Part shown: one piece after another, positions 16,274 to 24,582 of the stretch
How the letters are laid out: each line of letters starts with the position of its first letter
Numbering within the stretch: the first letter of the stretch is position 1
Assembly: GCA_017459985.1 (NCBI GenBank)
Contig: JAFUBX010000030.1
Coordinates: forward strand, 1 to 64,000
Length of the DNA: 64,000 nt
Direction: 5' to 3'
Source: Parasporobacterium sp.
Lineage (GTDB): Bacteria > Bacillota > Clostridia > Lachnospirales > Lachnospiraceae
Notes under the pieces: generated by a model
What the model saw: only the letters and a program-made list of their open reading frames with translations
What the model was told of the DNA's origin: nothing
Databases searched by the model: none
Translations under genes and position numbers: made by a program

Positions 16274-16508
16274 ATGAAGAAGGAAACAATCCGGCAGCTG
16301 TTTGAACGGAAGTCCGTCAGGGCTTACCTGGATAAGGAAATACCGGAATCCGGAACCTGTGGATTTACAGGAAATGCTGCAGAAAGAAACTGCAAAAGAG
16401 GGATTTTCGGACTGGATCAGGAAGTTTTGCGAAAGGAAATATGAATCCTGGTTTGCCAGGGAAATGTCCCGGTCGGTAAAGGCATTCCTGAATACGCTGG
16501 GGGAATAA
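16274..16508 (+). pseudogene. Nitroreductase family remnant (both ends, middle deleted)
   Basis: The ATG at 16274 opens MKKETIRQLFERKSVRAYL, the classical N-terminus of FMN-dependent nitroreductases (R-x-S-x-R-x-Y). After DKEIP the frame shifts, and the +1 frame gives FSDWIRKFCERKYESWF then MSRSVKAFLNTLGE, the classical C-terminus. About 190 residues of the FMN-binding middle are missing. An upstream 21-codon frame (16210-16275) ends in TGATG overlapping this start, so the remnant was the second gene of an operon. Confidence 0.75.
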
Positions 16509-16795
16509 TATGGGTTACTGCTACCAGAGAATCAATGAGGTGCATCCAACAGTGATGAAACGCCGGGATCACGAAGTGAGATGGATGAATGTAACAGAGA
16601 GGAAAGCCCCTGCAGCCATGAAACAGTCAACTAACGGTGATGGGGAGAATTCCCGGTATTTGAGGGGGAAGATGACCTGTATGAGGACTTTCGTAACAAA
16701 AGGAAATATTGAGTGCTGAAACTTCCCATACCTAAAGATGTGATGAACATTAATGAATCACTATTTCTGAATATAAAAATGAGGGAAATGCGGTA
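16509..16795. other. Debris region, no intact gene
   Basis: One short frame (about 16640-16716) reads PVFEGEDDLYEDFRN and ends in a stop, resembling the tail of a gene, but no start is found. Other open frames lack ribosome sites and recognisable families. It continues the decayed stretch that began near 15950. Confidence 0.35.
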
Positions 16796-17021
16796 AAATG
16801 CATCGTATGCGAAAAAAGTGTTCTTGTACGAGAAAACTAGGATATGAGATGCATCTGCAATGCTCTCAAAATGATACTTTTGCTGTCCGCGTGACATATT
16901 TTGTTCTTGAAATCAGGTTTTTCTGTACACGTGACAAAAAAGTATCTTGTATGGGAAAAGCAGAATCTGAGAATAAACGGAAATGTTCTCCAATTTCGTT
17001 TTTTTCATACAAGATGCATTT
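16796..17021. repeat. MITE-like element with terminal inverted repeats
   Basis: AAATGCATC-GTATG followed by six A at 16796-16817 is the inverted counterpart of six or more T, CATAC, AGATGCATTT at about 17000-17021. Inside, the block AAAAAAGTNTTCTTGTA...GAAAA at 16812 recurs at 16936 (124 bases on), and GTNCNCGTGAC occurs twice (about 16885 and 16925). No coding frame is convincing. It may be a small non-autonomous element or a structured repeat. Confidence 0.45.
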
Positions 17022-17112
17022 GATGACTTTATAATGGTTCAAAGCCTATTTTGAGTATGGGAAGTTTTAGTTGTATGATCGCAGATGCTGACGCAGCAGA
17101 AATAAAAAAAGG

Positions 17113-18954
17113 ATGAACATAAATATGACCCCGAATGAAGCAATCTTATATATTGAAAATTATGGCTGGAGCACCACACGCCTGGGACTTGACAGAACCA
17201 GAGCACTTCTTCAAGCCCTGGATCATCCGGAAAGGGAACTGAAGTTTGTTCACGTGGCAGGGAGCAATGGAAAAGGCAGCACCTGTGCAATGCTGGCTTC
17301 TATCTTATGTGCAGCGGGTTACAAAACAGGCCTTTATATCTCACCCTATATTCAGGAATTTGCAGAGAGAATTCAGATCAATGGAGAATACATTCCCGGC
17401 TCCCGGCTTGCAAAAATAACCGAAAGGGTAAAGAACATTGCAGATGCGATGGAAGACCACCCCAGCCAGTTTGAATTGGTTACGGCCATTGCCATACAGT
17501 ATTACCGGGAAGAAGGCTGTGACGTCGTTGTGCTGGAAGTCGGGATGGGAGGACTTCTCGACAGCACCAATGCCATTGATGCGCCGGAAGTGGCGGTGAT
17601 TACCAATATTGGCCTGGAGCATACCGAATACCTGGGCGACACCCTGGAGGAAATCGCACAGACGAAGGGTGGTATTATAAAACCGGGCTGTCATTGTGTA
17701 TGCTATGACGCACTTCCGGAGGTGACGGAAACTATAAGAGATATCTGTCGGGAAAAGGAGGTTCCTTTTTCCATTGCAGATTTCTCCCGGATCACACCTG
17801 TGAAATCGGACCTGGATGGACAAAGCTTCCTTTATGATAGCGGGGAGGCACAGCCGCTTCCATTCACAATCCCACTTCTTGGGATCCATCAGCTGCATAA
17901 TGTGTCGGTTGTCCTGGAAACGGTACACGCCCTGCGAAGCAGAGGCTGGCAGATTACGGAGGAAGCTCTGCGGGAGGGACTGCAAAAGGTCTTCTGGCCA
18001 GCCCGTTTTGAAGTGCTCAATAAAGATCCGGTCTTTATTCTGGATGGCGGACATAATCCCCAATGCGCACAGGCTATGGCAGAGTCTGTAAAAGAGTATT
18101 TTCCGGAAGAGAAAATCACCTTCCTTTTAGGGGTTCTTGCGGACAAAGACTATGAAAGCATTCTGGATCTGATCATGCCCTATGCAGCTGATTTTATCTG
18201 TGTTACGCCCCTGAGCGACCGGGCCTTAACGGGAGATGCACTTGCCCGGTTTATCCGGAACAAGGGTGGACATGCAGTCGCTGCGCAGGATATTTCCAGG
18301 GGAATCATCGCTGCCTTGAAAACCAGAAGGCCGGTGATCGCTTTTGGCTCTCTTTATCTTGCCGGGGCTGTCCGGACAGAATTTTTGGCTTCCCTGCGAA
18401 AATATCTGCGTTCTACCGCTATACAGGCAAGAGATGCTTTGACGGAAGCAGAACGCATCGAAAAATCAGCCAGGATCTGCGAGCGTATTGCAGCGCTCCC
18501 TGCGTATCAAAACGCGAAAACGGTCATGATTTATAAATGGACCCGCGGCGAAGTGAAACTGGATGAACTGGAACCTGGCGGAAGATTTTATGATCCGCAA
18601 AAGACCTTTCTCTATCCCCTTTGTGAAGGACAGGGGGTCATGATCGCCATAAAACCCGGAGAGGGAGCCGATTCCTGGCAGTCCGGGGCTTTCGGTATCC
18701 GGGAACCGGTGAAAGACCGGGGAGAAGTGATCTCCCCGGAAACAATCGACCTGGTGCTTTGCCCTTTGGCTGGATTTGACGAAAATCGGAACCGGCTGGG
18801 CAAGGGAGGAGGCTATTATGACAGGTTCCTGCCCTTATGCGCAAAGGCAGTTAAAATCGGAGTTGCCTTTGAAGAGCAAAAGCTTTCCCGGGTTCCTTCG
18901 GAGCCTCATGATTTCAAAATGGATATGATTATCACGGAACATCCAATGGATTGA
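17113..18954 (+). CDS. folC: FolC folylpolyglutamate/dihydrofolate synthase fused to 5-formyltetrahydrofolate cyclo-ligase
   Basis: 613 residues. Residues 1 to about 425 are FolC: the P-loop HVAGSNGKGST, the omega-loop region EVGMGGLLDSTNA, and the C-terminal DGGHNPQ, which adds glutamate to (dihydro)folate using ATP. From about 430 the protein is a 5-formyl-THF cyclo-ligase: an N-terminal RKYLRSTAIQARDALT helix, YPLCEGQGVMIAI, FGIREP and the signature NRLGKGGGYYDRFL, which converts 5-formyl-THF to methenyl-THF. Both enzymes act on one-carbon folates and are normally separate. Both active regions look intact. It starts from AAAAAAAGGATG with weak ribosome binding. Confidence 0.92.
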   Translation: MNINMTPNEAILYIENYGWSTTRLGLDRTRALLQALDHPERELKFVHVAGSNGKGSTCAMLASILCAAGYKTGLYISPYIQEFAERIQINGEYIPGSRLAKITERVKNIADAMEDHPSQFELVTAIAIQYYREEGCDVVVLEVGMGGLLDSTNAIDAPEVAVITNIGLEHTEYLGDTLEEIAQTKGGIIKPGCHCVCYDALPEVTETIRDICREKEVPFSIADFSRITPVKSDLDGQSFLYDSGEAQPLPFTIPLLGIHQLHNVSVVLETVHALRSRGWQITEEALREGLQKVFWPARFEVLNKDPVFILDGGHNPQCAQAMAESVKEYFPEEKITFLLGVLADKDYESILDLIMPYAADFICVTPLSDRALTGDALARFIRNKGGHAVAAQDISRGIIAALKTRRPVIAFGSLYLAGAVRTEFLASLRKYLRSTAIQARDALTEAERIEKSARICERIAALPAYQNAKTVMIYKWTRGEVKLDELEPGGRFYDPQKTFLYPLCEGQGVMIAIKPGEGADSWQSGAFGIREPVKDRGEVISPETIDLVLCPLAGFDENRNRLGKGGGYYDRFLPLCAKAVKIGVAFEEQKLSRVPSEPHDFKMDMIITEHPMD

Positions 18955-18980
18955 TGGATTAAGGAGGACGCTGAGATCCT

Positions 18981-19200
18981 GTGGAAGACGTAAAACGTCT
19001 AGGCGAAGCGCTGTCCCCGGAAGAACTGGTGACAGATAATTTCTATGAGATCTGCCAGCTGTCGGCTGATAAGGCTGCACATTTGCCGAAGGGAATGCTG
19101 GACGCCGCGGAGGAAAGCGTGAAGATCCGGCAGCAATCCGTTTATTGTGCCATAGATAGAAGATGTGGTATCATTTCTCCTGAAAAAGACTTGATAAGGA
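18981..19200 (+). other. Open stretch before the MBL-fold gene, possible short upstream gene
   Basis: A GTG at 18981 with AAGGAGG at 18961 opens a frame that runs into the MBL gene (EALSPEELVTDNFYEICQLS..). It is not similar to known MBL N-termini. Near 19144-19172 TTGTGC and TATCAT, 18 bases apart, look like a promoter for the MBL start at 19209, in which case the upstream codons would be a relic or a separate small gene that has lost its stop. Confidence 0.35.
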
Positions 19201-19208
19201 GTACGGAA

Positions 19209-20087
19209 ATGTACGAATTAATACAGGTTGCAGACCGCTGTTTTTATATACAGTGTCCTGCAAAAATTGGGGTCGTCCTGACCGGAGATGGGGAAGTCTG
19301 CCTGATTGACAGCGGAAATGACAAAGATGCAGGAAAAAAGGTCAAAAAGCATCTTGACGCAAAAGGTTGGAAATTGAAGGCCATCTATAATACCCATTCC
19401 CATGCGGATCATATCGGAGGAAACAAATATCTGCAGGCACAGACAGGGTGCAACGTGTTTGCACCGGGAATCGAACGGGATTTCACAGAACATCCGGTAT
19501 TGGAGCCGTCTTATTTGTATGGAGGGAATCCTCCCAAAGAACTGAAACATAAGTTCCTGATGGCGCAGGAGTGTGAAGTGAAGCCGCTTTCAGCTGACTG
19601 CCTGCCTGACGGCTGGTCTGTCGTACCCCTGCCTGGGCATTCTTTCGATATGACTGGTTTCAGGGTTCCGGGTGATGTTGTATTTCTTGCCGACTGCCTG
19701 TCCAGCCGGGAAACTTTAGAGAAATACCAGGTCAGCTTTCTGACCGATGTAGAAAGATCCCTTGAAACATTGGAAAAAGTGAAATCCATGCAGGCAGAGA
19801 TGTTTATCCCGTCCCATGCAGACGCAGCATCCGAGATTGCTCCGCTGGCACAGGCTAATATTGACAAGATGCTTGAAATTGCCGGGAAGATCACAGACTT
19901 CTGCCGGGAACCCTTATGCTTTGAGCAGATTCTGAAAAAAGTGTTCGAGGAATATAATCTTCTTATGACTTTTGAACAACATGCCCTGATCGGCAGTACC
20001 GTAAGGTCCTATCTTTCCTGGCTGTCGGAAACAGGCAGATTGCGTATGAAAATAGAAGAGAATCTGTTGTTGTGGGAAAGAGCCTGA
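19209..20087 (+). CDS. Metallo-beta-lactamase fold hydrolase with C-terminal winged helix
   Basis: 292 residues. The start at 19209 (MYELIQVADRCFYIQ) is chosen because AAGGAG precedes it and the beta-lactamase fold begins here. The metal motif is THSHADHIGG (H-x-H-x-D-H), a second His lies in LPGHSFD and a third in IPSHAD, with Asp in VFLADCL. The C-terminal 70 residues (TFEQHALIGSTVRSYLSWLSETGRLRMKI) resemble the helical end seen in MBL proteins that act on thioesters or RNA. Substrate unknown. It converges with the MBL gene on the other strand. Confidence 0.8.
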   Translation: MYELIQVADRCFYIQCPAKIGVVLTGDGEVCLIDSGNDKDAGKKVKKHLDAKGWKLKAIYNTHSHADHIGGNKYLQAQTGCNVFAPGIERDFTEHPVLEPSYLYGGNPPKELKHKFLMAQECEVKPLSADCLPDGWSVVPLPGHSFDMTGFRVPGDVVFLADCLSSRETLEKYQVSFLTDVERSLETLEKVKSMQAEMFIPSHADAASEIAPLAQANIDKMLEIAGKITDFCREPLCFEQILKKVFEEYNLLMTFEQHALIGSTVRSYLSWLSETGRLRMKIEENLLLWERA

Positions 20088-20110
20088 AAACTCTCGGCCA
20101 TCCGACAGGA

Positions 20111-20830
20111 CTACCTTTCATGCTTCAGCGGATAGAGCCGGATCCGGTCAAGGGAAGGAAGAAATTTCTTCAGATCCGCGGTCGGAAATGGCTTGCCATG
20201 GGCGGGGTAGAGCATGGTCGGGCTGATTTTCAGAACCGTTTCCCAGGACCTACGGAACTGGGGAAGATTCTCAATCCAGATGATCACTCTGCGGATACTC
20301 GGGAAATTATTCATGGCCGCATCACCGCAGAACATGATGCCGTCTTTCAGCATAGAAATATGATCGCTGGTGTGTCCAGGGGTTTCAATGACCTGAAAGG
20401 GAACATGCATTTTCCGGAAGGCTTCGGAATCAATCGGGATCAGACGGTCCAGGAATTCTTCCCGGAGTGGAGAATACCGGTGTGCGCCTTTGCCGAACAT
20501 TGCGAGAACCAGACAGAAGAAATATGCGAGGCGACTGGAGCAGCCTCCCTCAAAGGAATTCTGCCCGCGCTTTAAACCTTCGATTGCCTTCGGGTGAAGG
20601 ATGACCCGGGCGCCGGTCAGCTCCAGGACCTCATTCAGGAATCCGGCATGATCATCATGGGCATGGGTCAGAAACAGAATTTTTATCTCCTTTGGATCGA
20701 TCCCGGCTTTCCGGATCCTGCGCAAAAAGCGCCGGAATCCATTCGGATAACCCGTATCGATCAGGATATACCCCTCATCTCCGGGGATCAGATAATTGTT
20801 TACAACACGGTTTCCCAGATTGATTATCAT
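20111..20830 (-). CDS. Metallo-beta-lactamase fold hydrolase
   Basis: 239 residues, complete. Motifs: FLTHAHDDHAGF (H-x-H-x-D-H), ETPGHTSDH and MFCGDAAM, YPAHGKPF, giving the usual set of zinc ligands. It resembles the glyoxalase II / lactonase-like group of small cytosolic MBL enzymes; no substrate can be named. It is not closely similar to its convergent neighbour at 19209. Confidence 0.8.
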   Translation of the reverse strand: MIINLGNRVVNNYLIPGDEGYILIDTGYPNGFRRFLRRIRKAGIDPKEIKILFLTHAHDDHAGFLNEVLELTGARVILHPKAIEGLKRGQNSFEGGCSSRLAYFFCLVLAMFGKGAHRYSPLREEFLDRLIPIDSEAFRKMHVPFQVIETPGHTSDHISMLKDGIMFCGDAAMNNFPSIRRVIIWIENLPQFRRSWETVLKISPTMLYPAHGKPFPTADLKKFLPSLDRIRLYPLKHER

Positions 20831-20936
20831 TTGTACAGCTCCAGATTCATTATATGTTTTTCACGAATGGATTATAGCTGAAAAGAAAGCTGCGGGGAAG
20901 AGGAGGGATTGCCGAAATATAGAATTTCTCATAATA

Positions 20937-20962
20937 AAAATACCCGCCAGGGGCGGGCAGGA
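20937..20962 (-). terminator. Rho-independent terminator of the 50-residue gene
   Basis: On the minus strand CCCGCC-CCT-GGCGGG is followed by TATTTTTATT, directly after the stop codon at 20963. Confidence 0.8.
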
Positions 20963-21115
20963 TTATGCAAACAGCTGTGTGAATTTTCTGAAGATTCTGC
21001 CAAACAGATTGCCGGCATCCTCTTTTTCCATGATCACATCACAGTAATCATATCTCTCGCTGTCCCACCACTCAGGTGCATGGGCTACTTTGTTTTCCGG
21101 AACGTATAATCTCAT
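20963..21115 (-). CDS. Small protein of 50 residues, unknown function
   Basis: Not in usual gene-length range but well framed: the ribosome site AGGAGG lies nine bases before the ATG at 21115, and a terminator follows the stop. The product begins MRLYVPENKVAHAPEWWDSE and is rich in acidic and aromatic residues, with no membrane span or cysteine motif (one Cys in YCDV). I do not recognise a family. Its own terminator and divergent position next to the PucR regulator suggest an independent unit. Confidence 0.7.
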   Translation of the reverse strand: MRLYVPENKVAHAPEWWDSERYDYCDVIMEKEDAGNLFGRIFRKFTQLFA

Positions 21116-21265
21116 CTTTCTATCCTCCTGCTTTTCGCGTTATCTTCTTAATTGTCTTTGACGGTTGTAATGATAGCATATAAAACAACTCTTTCTATGG
21201 GTTGATAGATGAAATAATCCTGATAAAATATGTGCTGTGAGCACATAAAATGCGGGGGCAGAGAA

Positions 21266-22444
21266 ATGGCATTTACAATTGAAGATATGATGGTGGCATC
21301 CAGAGATAAATACAGGATGAAACTGGTGGCCGGTAAAAATGGCTGGTCAAACTCGATCAACTGGATCATTATGATCGAGGATCTGACGATCATCAACAAT
21401 TTCTCCGGCAAGGAACTGGCTGTGACGACGGGACTGGGGTTTCAGTCAGAAGAACGTCTGATGGAACTGGTGAGCAGCCTGGTCCGACGTGACTCTTCCG
21501 GCTTGATCATTAACACGGGGAAGTATGTGATGGAGATACCCGGGGCAGTCAGGAAATACTGCGAGGAGCATGATTTTCCGCTGCTCTCTGTGCCATGGAG
21601 TGTATATCTGGTAGAAATGATCAAGGATCTGAGCATCCGCGTGTTTCTGCAGGGAACCGCGGACGAGCAGATTTCGGATGCGCTGATTCATGCGATTGAG
21701 CAGCCGGAGGCCAGAAATCTGTATGCCAATGTTCTTCTTCCGGTATTTGATACAGACGGGACATTTCAGGTGTTTCTGATCACTGCGGAAGATCTGGATA
21801 AAATGGACACGGTGGAAAGAAGAAGGCTTGGATACCGGATCCAGATTTATCTGAAAAATCTGACCCACAATGCCCATTTCTTCTACTATAACGGTAATTT
21901 TGTTCTGGTGATCAATGCCCTGGAAGAGGAACTGTCCATGGGGATCATCAGGGATTTTATGGATCGGGCCAGACTGATCATGACACAGGAATTGTATGTC
22001 GGCTGCGGATCTTTGGTGTCCGATATCACAAATCTTCACCGGTCTTATCAAAGGGCTCTGGCAGCGGTTTCCATGGCAAAGGAAACCGGAAGCTATTTGA
22101 CCGTATTTGATGAAATGGGCGTGTACCGGATTCTGTATTCCGTTCAGGACCGGACTCTGCTCAGACAGATCTACTGTGAATGTCTGGAGCCGCTGGTCCT
22201 GCATGATGCGAAACACGGCACCGAATATACCAGAACCCTGGAGCTGTATTTAAAATACAGCGGAAGCATCCAGGCGGTGGCAGAGGCGATGTTCACACAC
22301 CGCAATACAGTTACCTACCGGATCAGAAATATCAAACAGATGCTCGGATGCGATCTGGAAACGGCGGATGAGAAACTGCCCTACCAGATTGCATGCCTGA
22401 TCCTGCATATGCTGGAGGAGTCCGGTATTTCCGGGGATAATTAA
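21266..22444 (+). CDS. PucR family transcriptional regulator
   Basis: 392 residues. The start at 21266 follows GGGGGCAGAG; MAFTIEDMMVAS begins the PucR N-terminal domain, which contains the conserved NSINWIIMIED and ELAVTTGLGF segments. A GGDEF-like linker domain follows in the middle. The C-terminal HTH_30 motif is LYLKYSGSIQAVAEAMFTHRNTVTYRIRNIKQMLG. Such regulators typically sense a purine, amino acid or similar metabolite and control a nearby catabolic operon, but no obvious target is adjacent here. Intergenic repeats follow the stop codon. Confidence 0.88.
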   Translation: MAFTIEDMMVASRDKYRMKLVAGKNGWSNSINWIIMIEDLTIINNFSGKELAVTTGLGFQSEERLMELVSSLVRRDSSGLIINTGKYVMEIPGAVRKYCEEHDFPLLSVPWSVYLVEMIKDLSIRVFLQGTADEQISDALIHAIEQPEARNLYANVLLPVFDTDGTFQVFLITAEDLDKMDTVERRRLGYRIQIYLKNLTHNAHFFYYNGNFVLVINALEEELSMGIIRDFMDRARLIMTQELYVGCGSLVSDITNLHRSYQRALAAVSMAKETGSYLTVFDEMGVYRILYSVQDRTLLRQIYCECLEPLVLHDAKHGTEYTRTLELYLKYSGSIQAVAEAMFTHRNTVTYRIRNIKQMLGCDLETADEKLPYQIACLILHMLEESGISGDN

Positions 22445-22883
22445 TGTACCGGCATGAAACTCACATCACCACGGCATGATATGCCGGAACTCTGACAAAA
22501 TACCTCGTTCGTGACACGTTTTTTACGTTTACGTTTGACGTTCCTTAGCGGTAACCGCATATTTTGTGCGGAGTTCCAACCGTAACCGCAGATTATGTGT
22601 AGAATTTCAAACGCAACCGACATTTTTGTGCAGCCTGCTGTTTTCCGGTCAACCGTAATCGACATTTTGTGTTTGAAACAGCTCCTGAATGACAGCACAT
22701 CCAAGTTTTATACATAAACTGTATGAGATTGAGGAAAGCAAACAACGAAAAATCAGGACTGGCAGGTATCGATCTTCCGGTTATCGTACTTACAGAAAAC
22801 GGGCGGTTGTGATATTATCTAAGCACGAACATGATCCGGGCACGGGCGACCTTTGGCCTATGAAATGATAAAGGAGGGGAATA
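22445..22883. other. Intergenic region without a gene, carries 31-bp repeats
   Basis: No supported gene in 439 bases. The left half holds the repeat described separately at 22551. The right half up to AAAGGAGGGG (22871) holds the promoter and ribosome site of the next gene; no hexamers could be set with confidence. Confidence 0.5.
22551..22685. repeat. Short tandem repeats, 31-bp unit
   Basis: Units start GTAACCGCATATTTTGTG at 22551, GTAACCGCAGATTATGTG at 22582, GCAACCGACATTTTTGTG at 22613 and GTAATCGACATTTTGTG at 22655. The first two steps are exactly 31 bases; the third is 42. The core GNAA(C/T)CG(A/C)(C/A)...TTNTGTG is kept and the rest varies. They do not resemble a CRISPR array, because the spacers are too short and the repeats degenerate. 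Confidence 0.7.
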
Positions 22884-23369
22884 ATGGCTGACCAGACACG
22901 AAGAAAAACAAAAAAAGATCTGCTTCTGCTGATTGCCATTCTGGTCGTGGTGGGGGTTGCAGCCGCCGCGCTGATCCCTGCGATTTCTGCCGGTGTCATA
23001 AGCGGGCAGTATAAAACGTTTGTCAGCCGTTACACAGACAGTATGAATCTGTCCCGGAAAATGGGTAAGGTAACTGTAGTTACCGATTCCGGAGAAGAGA
23101 AGACATCCGTTGATGGGGCCAGCCAGATTTATTCACTGATCCTGGATGCCGGAATGGGAAAACCCCAGTCCCAGACTCCGGAATCTCCGGGAAAGGAGAT
23201 CCGTTTTGCGGATGGCGCAGTGATGCAGTTCTGGGGCGTTGAGATCCCGGAGGCATCTGCCAGAAGGCAGGACGGACTGTTTGTCAGATATCAGGCTACA
23301 GATGGATACATTTACCAATATGATACGGATAAACTGACAATGGATTCGATCACTGTCAGACTAAACTAA
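22884..23369 (+). CDS. Membrane-anchored protein, unknown function
   Basis: 161 residues from a strong ribosome site (AAAGGAGGGGAATA). A basic N-terminus (TRRKTKKD) is followed by one membrane span LLLLIAILVVVGVAAAALIPAI, then an exported domain that ends with strands FVRYQATDGYIYQYDTDKL. The exported part is rich in T, S and D and contains no Cys. It has no recognised family. The macro-domain gene follows by 10 bases, so they may be co-transcribed. Confidence 0.65.
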   Translation: MADQTRRKTKKDLLLLIAILVVVGVAAAALIPAISAGVISGQYKTFVSRYTDSMNLSRKMGKVTVVTDSGEEKTSVDGASQIYSLILDAGMGKPQSQTPESPGKEIRFADGAVMQFWGVEIPEASARRQDGLFVRYQATDGYIYQYDTDKLTMDSITVRLN

Positions 23370-23379
23370 CGAGGCGGTC

Positions 23380-24489
23380 ATGTCTCTTCGGATTATTCGA
23401 AATGATATTACAAAAATGCGCTGTGATGCTATCGTCAACACAGCCAATGCACGTCCGGTTGTTGGCCGGGGGTGTGATACTGCAGTCTATGAAGCGGCCG
23501 GATACCGGGAACTTCTGGATTACAGAAAAACAAAAATCGGGAGAAGGGAAGAAGGGGAAGCCTTTCTCACACCTGGATTTCGTCTGAACGCCCGGTATAT
23601 TATCCATACGGTGAGTCCTGCTTACCGGGGAGGGAATGAAGAAGAGGAACTGCGTCTGCGGGCCTGCTACCGCAACAGTCTGGCCCTTGCCCGGGAATAT
23701 CATCTGAAATCCATTGCGTTTCCGCTGATTGCCACCGGGAGCTTTCAATATCCCAAGGAGGAAGGAATGCGGATCGCCGTGGATGAGATCCATGCATTTC
23801 TGCTGCAGTATGAGATGGAAGTTTTCCTGGTGGTCTTTGATGACCAGGCAGTCCGTCTGGGAAGAAGAATTGATCCGAAGCTGGAGTCCTATATAGACGA
23901 TCATTATTACCGGCTGAGGGAACAGGAACTGACTTCTGCTGCGCGGGAACCTCTCGCAAGGCCGGAAGCCTCTGCTGTACGGGGACCTCTGTCAAGGCCG
24001 AAAGCCTCTGCCTCCAGGAAAATAGAAGATACGGCCAGGATCGAGCTGTCTCAGATGCCGCCGCCCTCCTTTTTGAATGGGAAGCCTGCAGAGGCGCCGT
24101 CCTTTTATGCCGGACATGAATCGAGGCTGGCGGAGCGGATGAATCATCTGTCGGATACATTTTCAGAATATCTGATGTATCTGATTGAATCCAAAGGGAT
24201 GTCCAATGCAGAGGTTTATAAAAGGGCAATCGTGGATAAAAAGGTGTTTTCCAAGATCAAGAACAACAAAGATGCCCATCCGCAGAAGATGACAGCCATG
24301 TGCCTGTGCATCGGTGCGAAGCTGAACATTGATGAGACCCGGGATCTTCTTGCCAGAGCCGGATACGCCCTTTCCCCCAGCAGCAGGACAGACGTGATCT
24401 TTTCCTATTTTATTGAGAACCGGATCTACGATATGATCGAGCTGGATATTCAACTTGAAGAATATGGATTGCCCTGCTTGATTTCCTGA
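23380..24489 (+). CDS. Macro-domain (ADP-ribose-binding/hydrolase) protein with helical C-terminal domain
   Basis: 369 residues. Residues 1-165 are a macro domain: DITKMRCDAIVNTANARPVVGRGCDTAVY (loop 1, with Asn20-Asn23 type binding residues), FPLIATGSFQYPK (loop 2) and FLVVFDD. Such domains bind or remove ADP-ribose. A proline- and alanine-rich linker (REPLARPEAS repeated as RGPLSRPKAS) leads to a 120-residue helical domain that contains KVFSKIKNNKDAHPQKMTAM, reminiscent of an HTH. The same macro-plus-HTH form is seen in Clostridia next to vWA proteins, and a broken vWA gene follows here. Confidence 0.85.
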   Translation: MSLRIIRNDITKMRCDAIVNTANARPVVGRGCDTAVYEAAGYRELLDYRKTKIGRREEGEAFLTPGFRLNARYIIHTVSPAYRGGNEEEELRLRACYRNSLALAREYHLKSIAFPLIATGSFQYPKEEGMRIAVDEIHAFLLQYEMEVFLVVFDDQAVRLGRRIDPKLESYIDDHYYRLREQELTSAAREPLARPEASAVRGPLSRPKASASRKIEDTARIELSQMPPPSFLNGKPAEAPSFYAGHESRLAERMNHLSDTFSEYLMYLIESKGMSNAEVYKRAIVDKKVFSKIKNNKDAHPQKMTAMCLCIGAKLNIDETRDLLARAGYALSPSSRTDVIFSYFIENRIYDMIELDIQLEEYGLPCLIS

Positions 24490-24492
24490 TAT

Positions 24493-24520
24493 GGTCGCCC
24501 CCGCGGCGACCTTTCTTTTT
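24493..24520 (+). terminator. Rho-independent terminator after the macro-domain gene
   Basis: GGTCGCC at 24493-24499 pairs with GGCGACC at 24505-24511 and is followed by TTTCTTTTT. Confidence 0.75.
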
Positions 24521-24582
24521 GCCTTCTGTGATATGCTCCTGTCAGCCAATAATCCAATAAATAAAGAAAGGCAGGAGAAATT

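Noticed and set aside
16510-16719. 69-residue plus-strand frame after the nitroreductase remnant
   Set aside because: No recognisable family and weak ribosome site; an alternative frame in the same place looks like an old gene tail, so it is treated as debris.
20868-20905. A functional short gene related to the stump at 15952 (FSYNP word)
   Set aside because: Only about 35 bases match and no start codon or ribosome site goes with it.
22551-22685. CRISPR array
   Set aside because: Repeats are degenerate, units are 31-42 bases without constant repeat/spacer division, and no cas gene is present.
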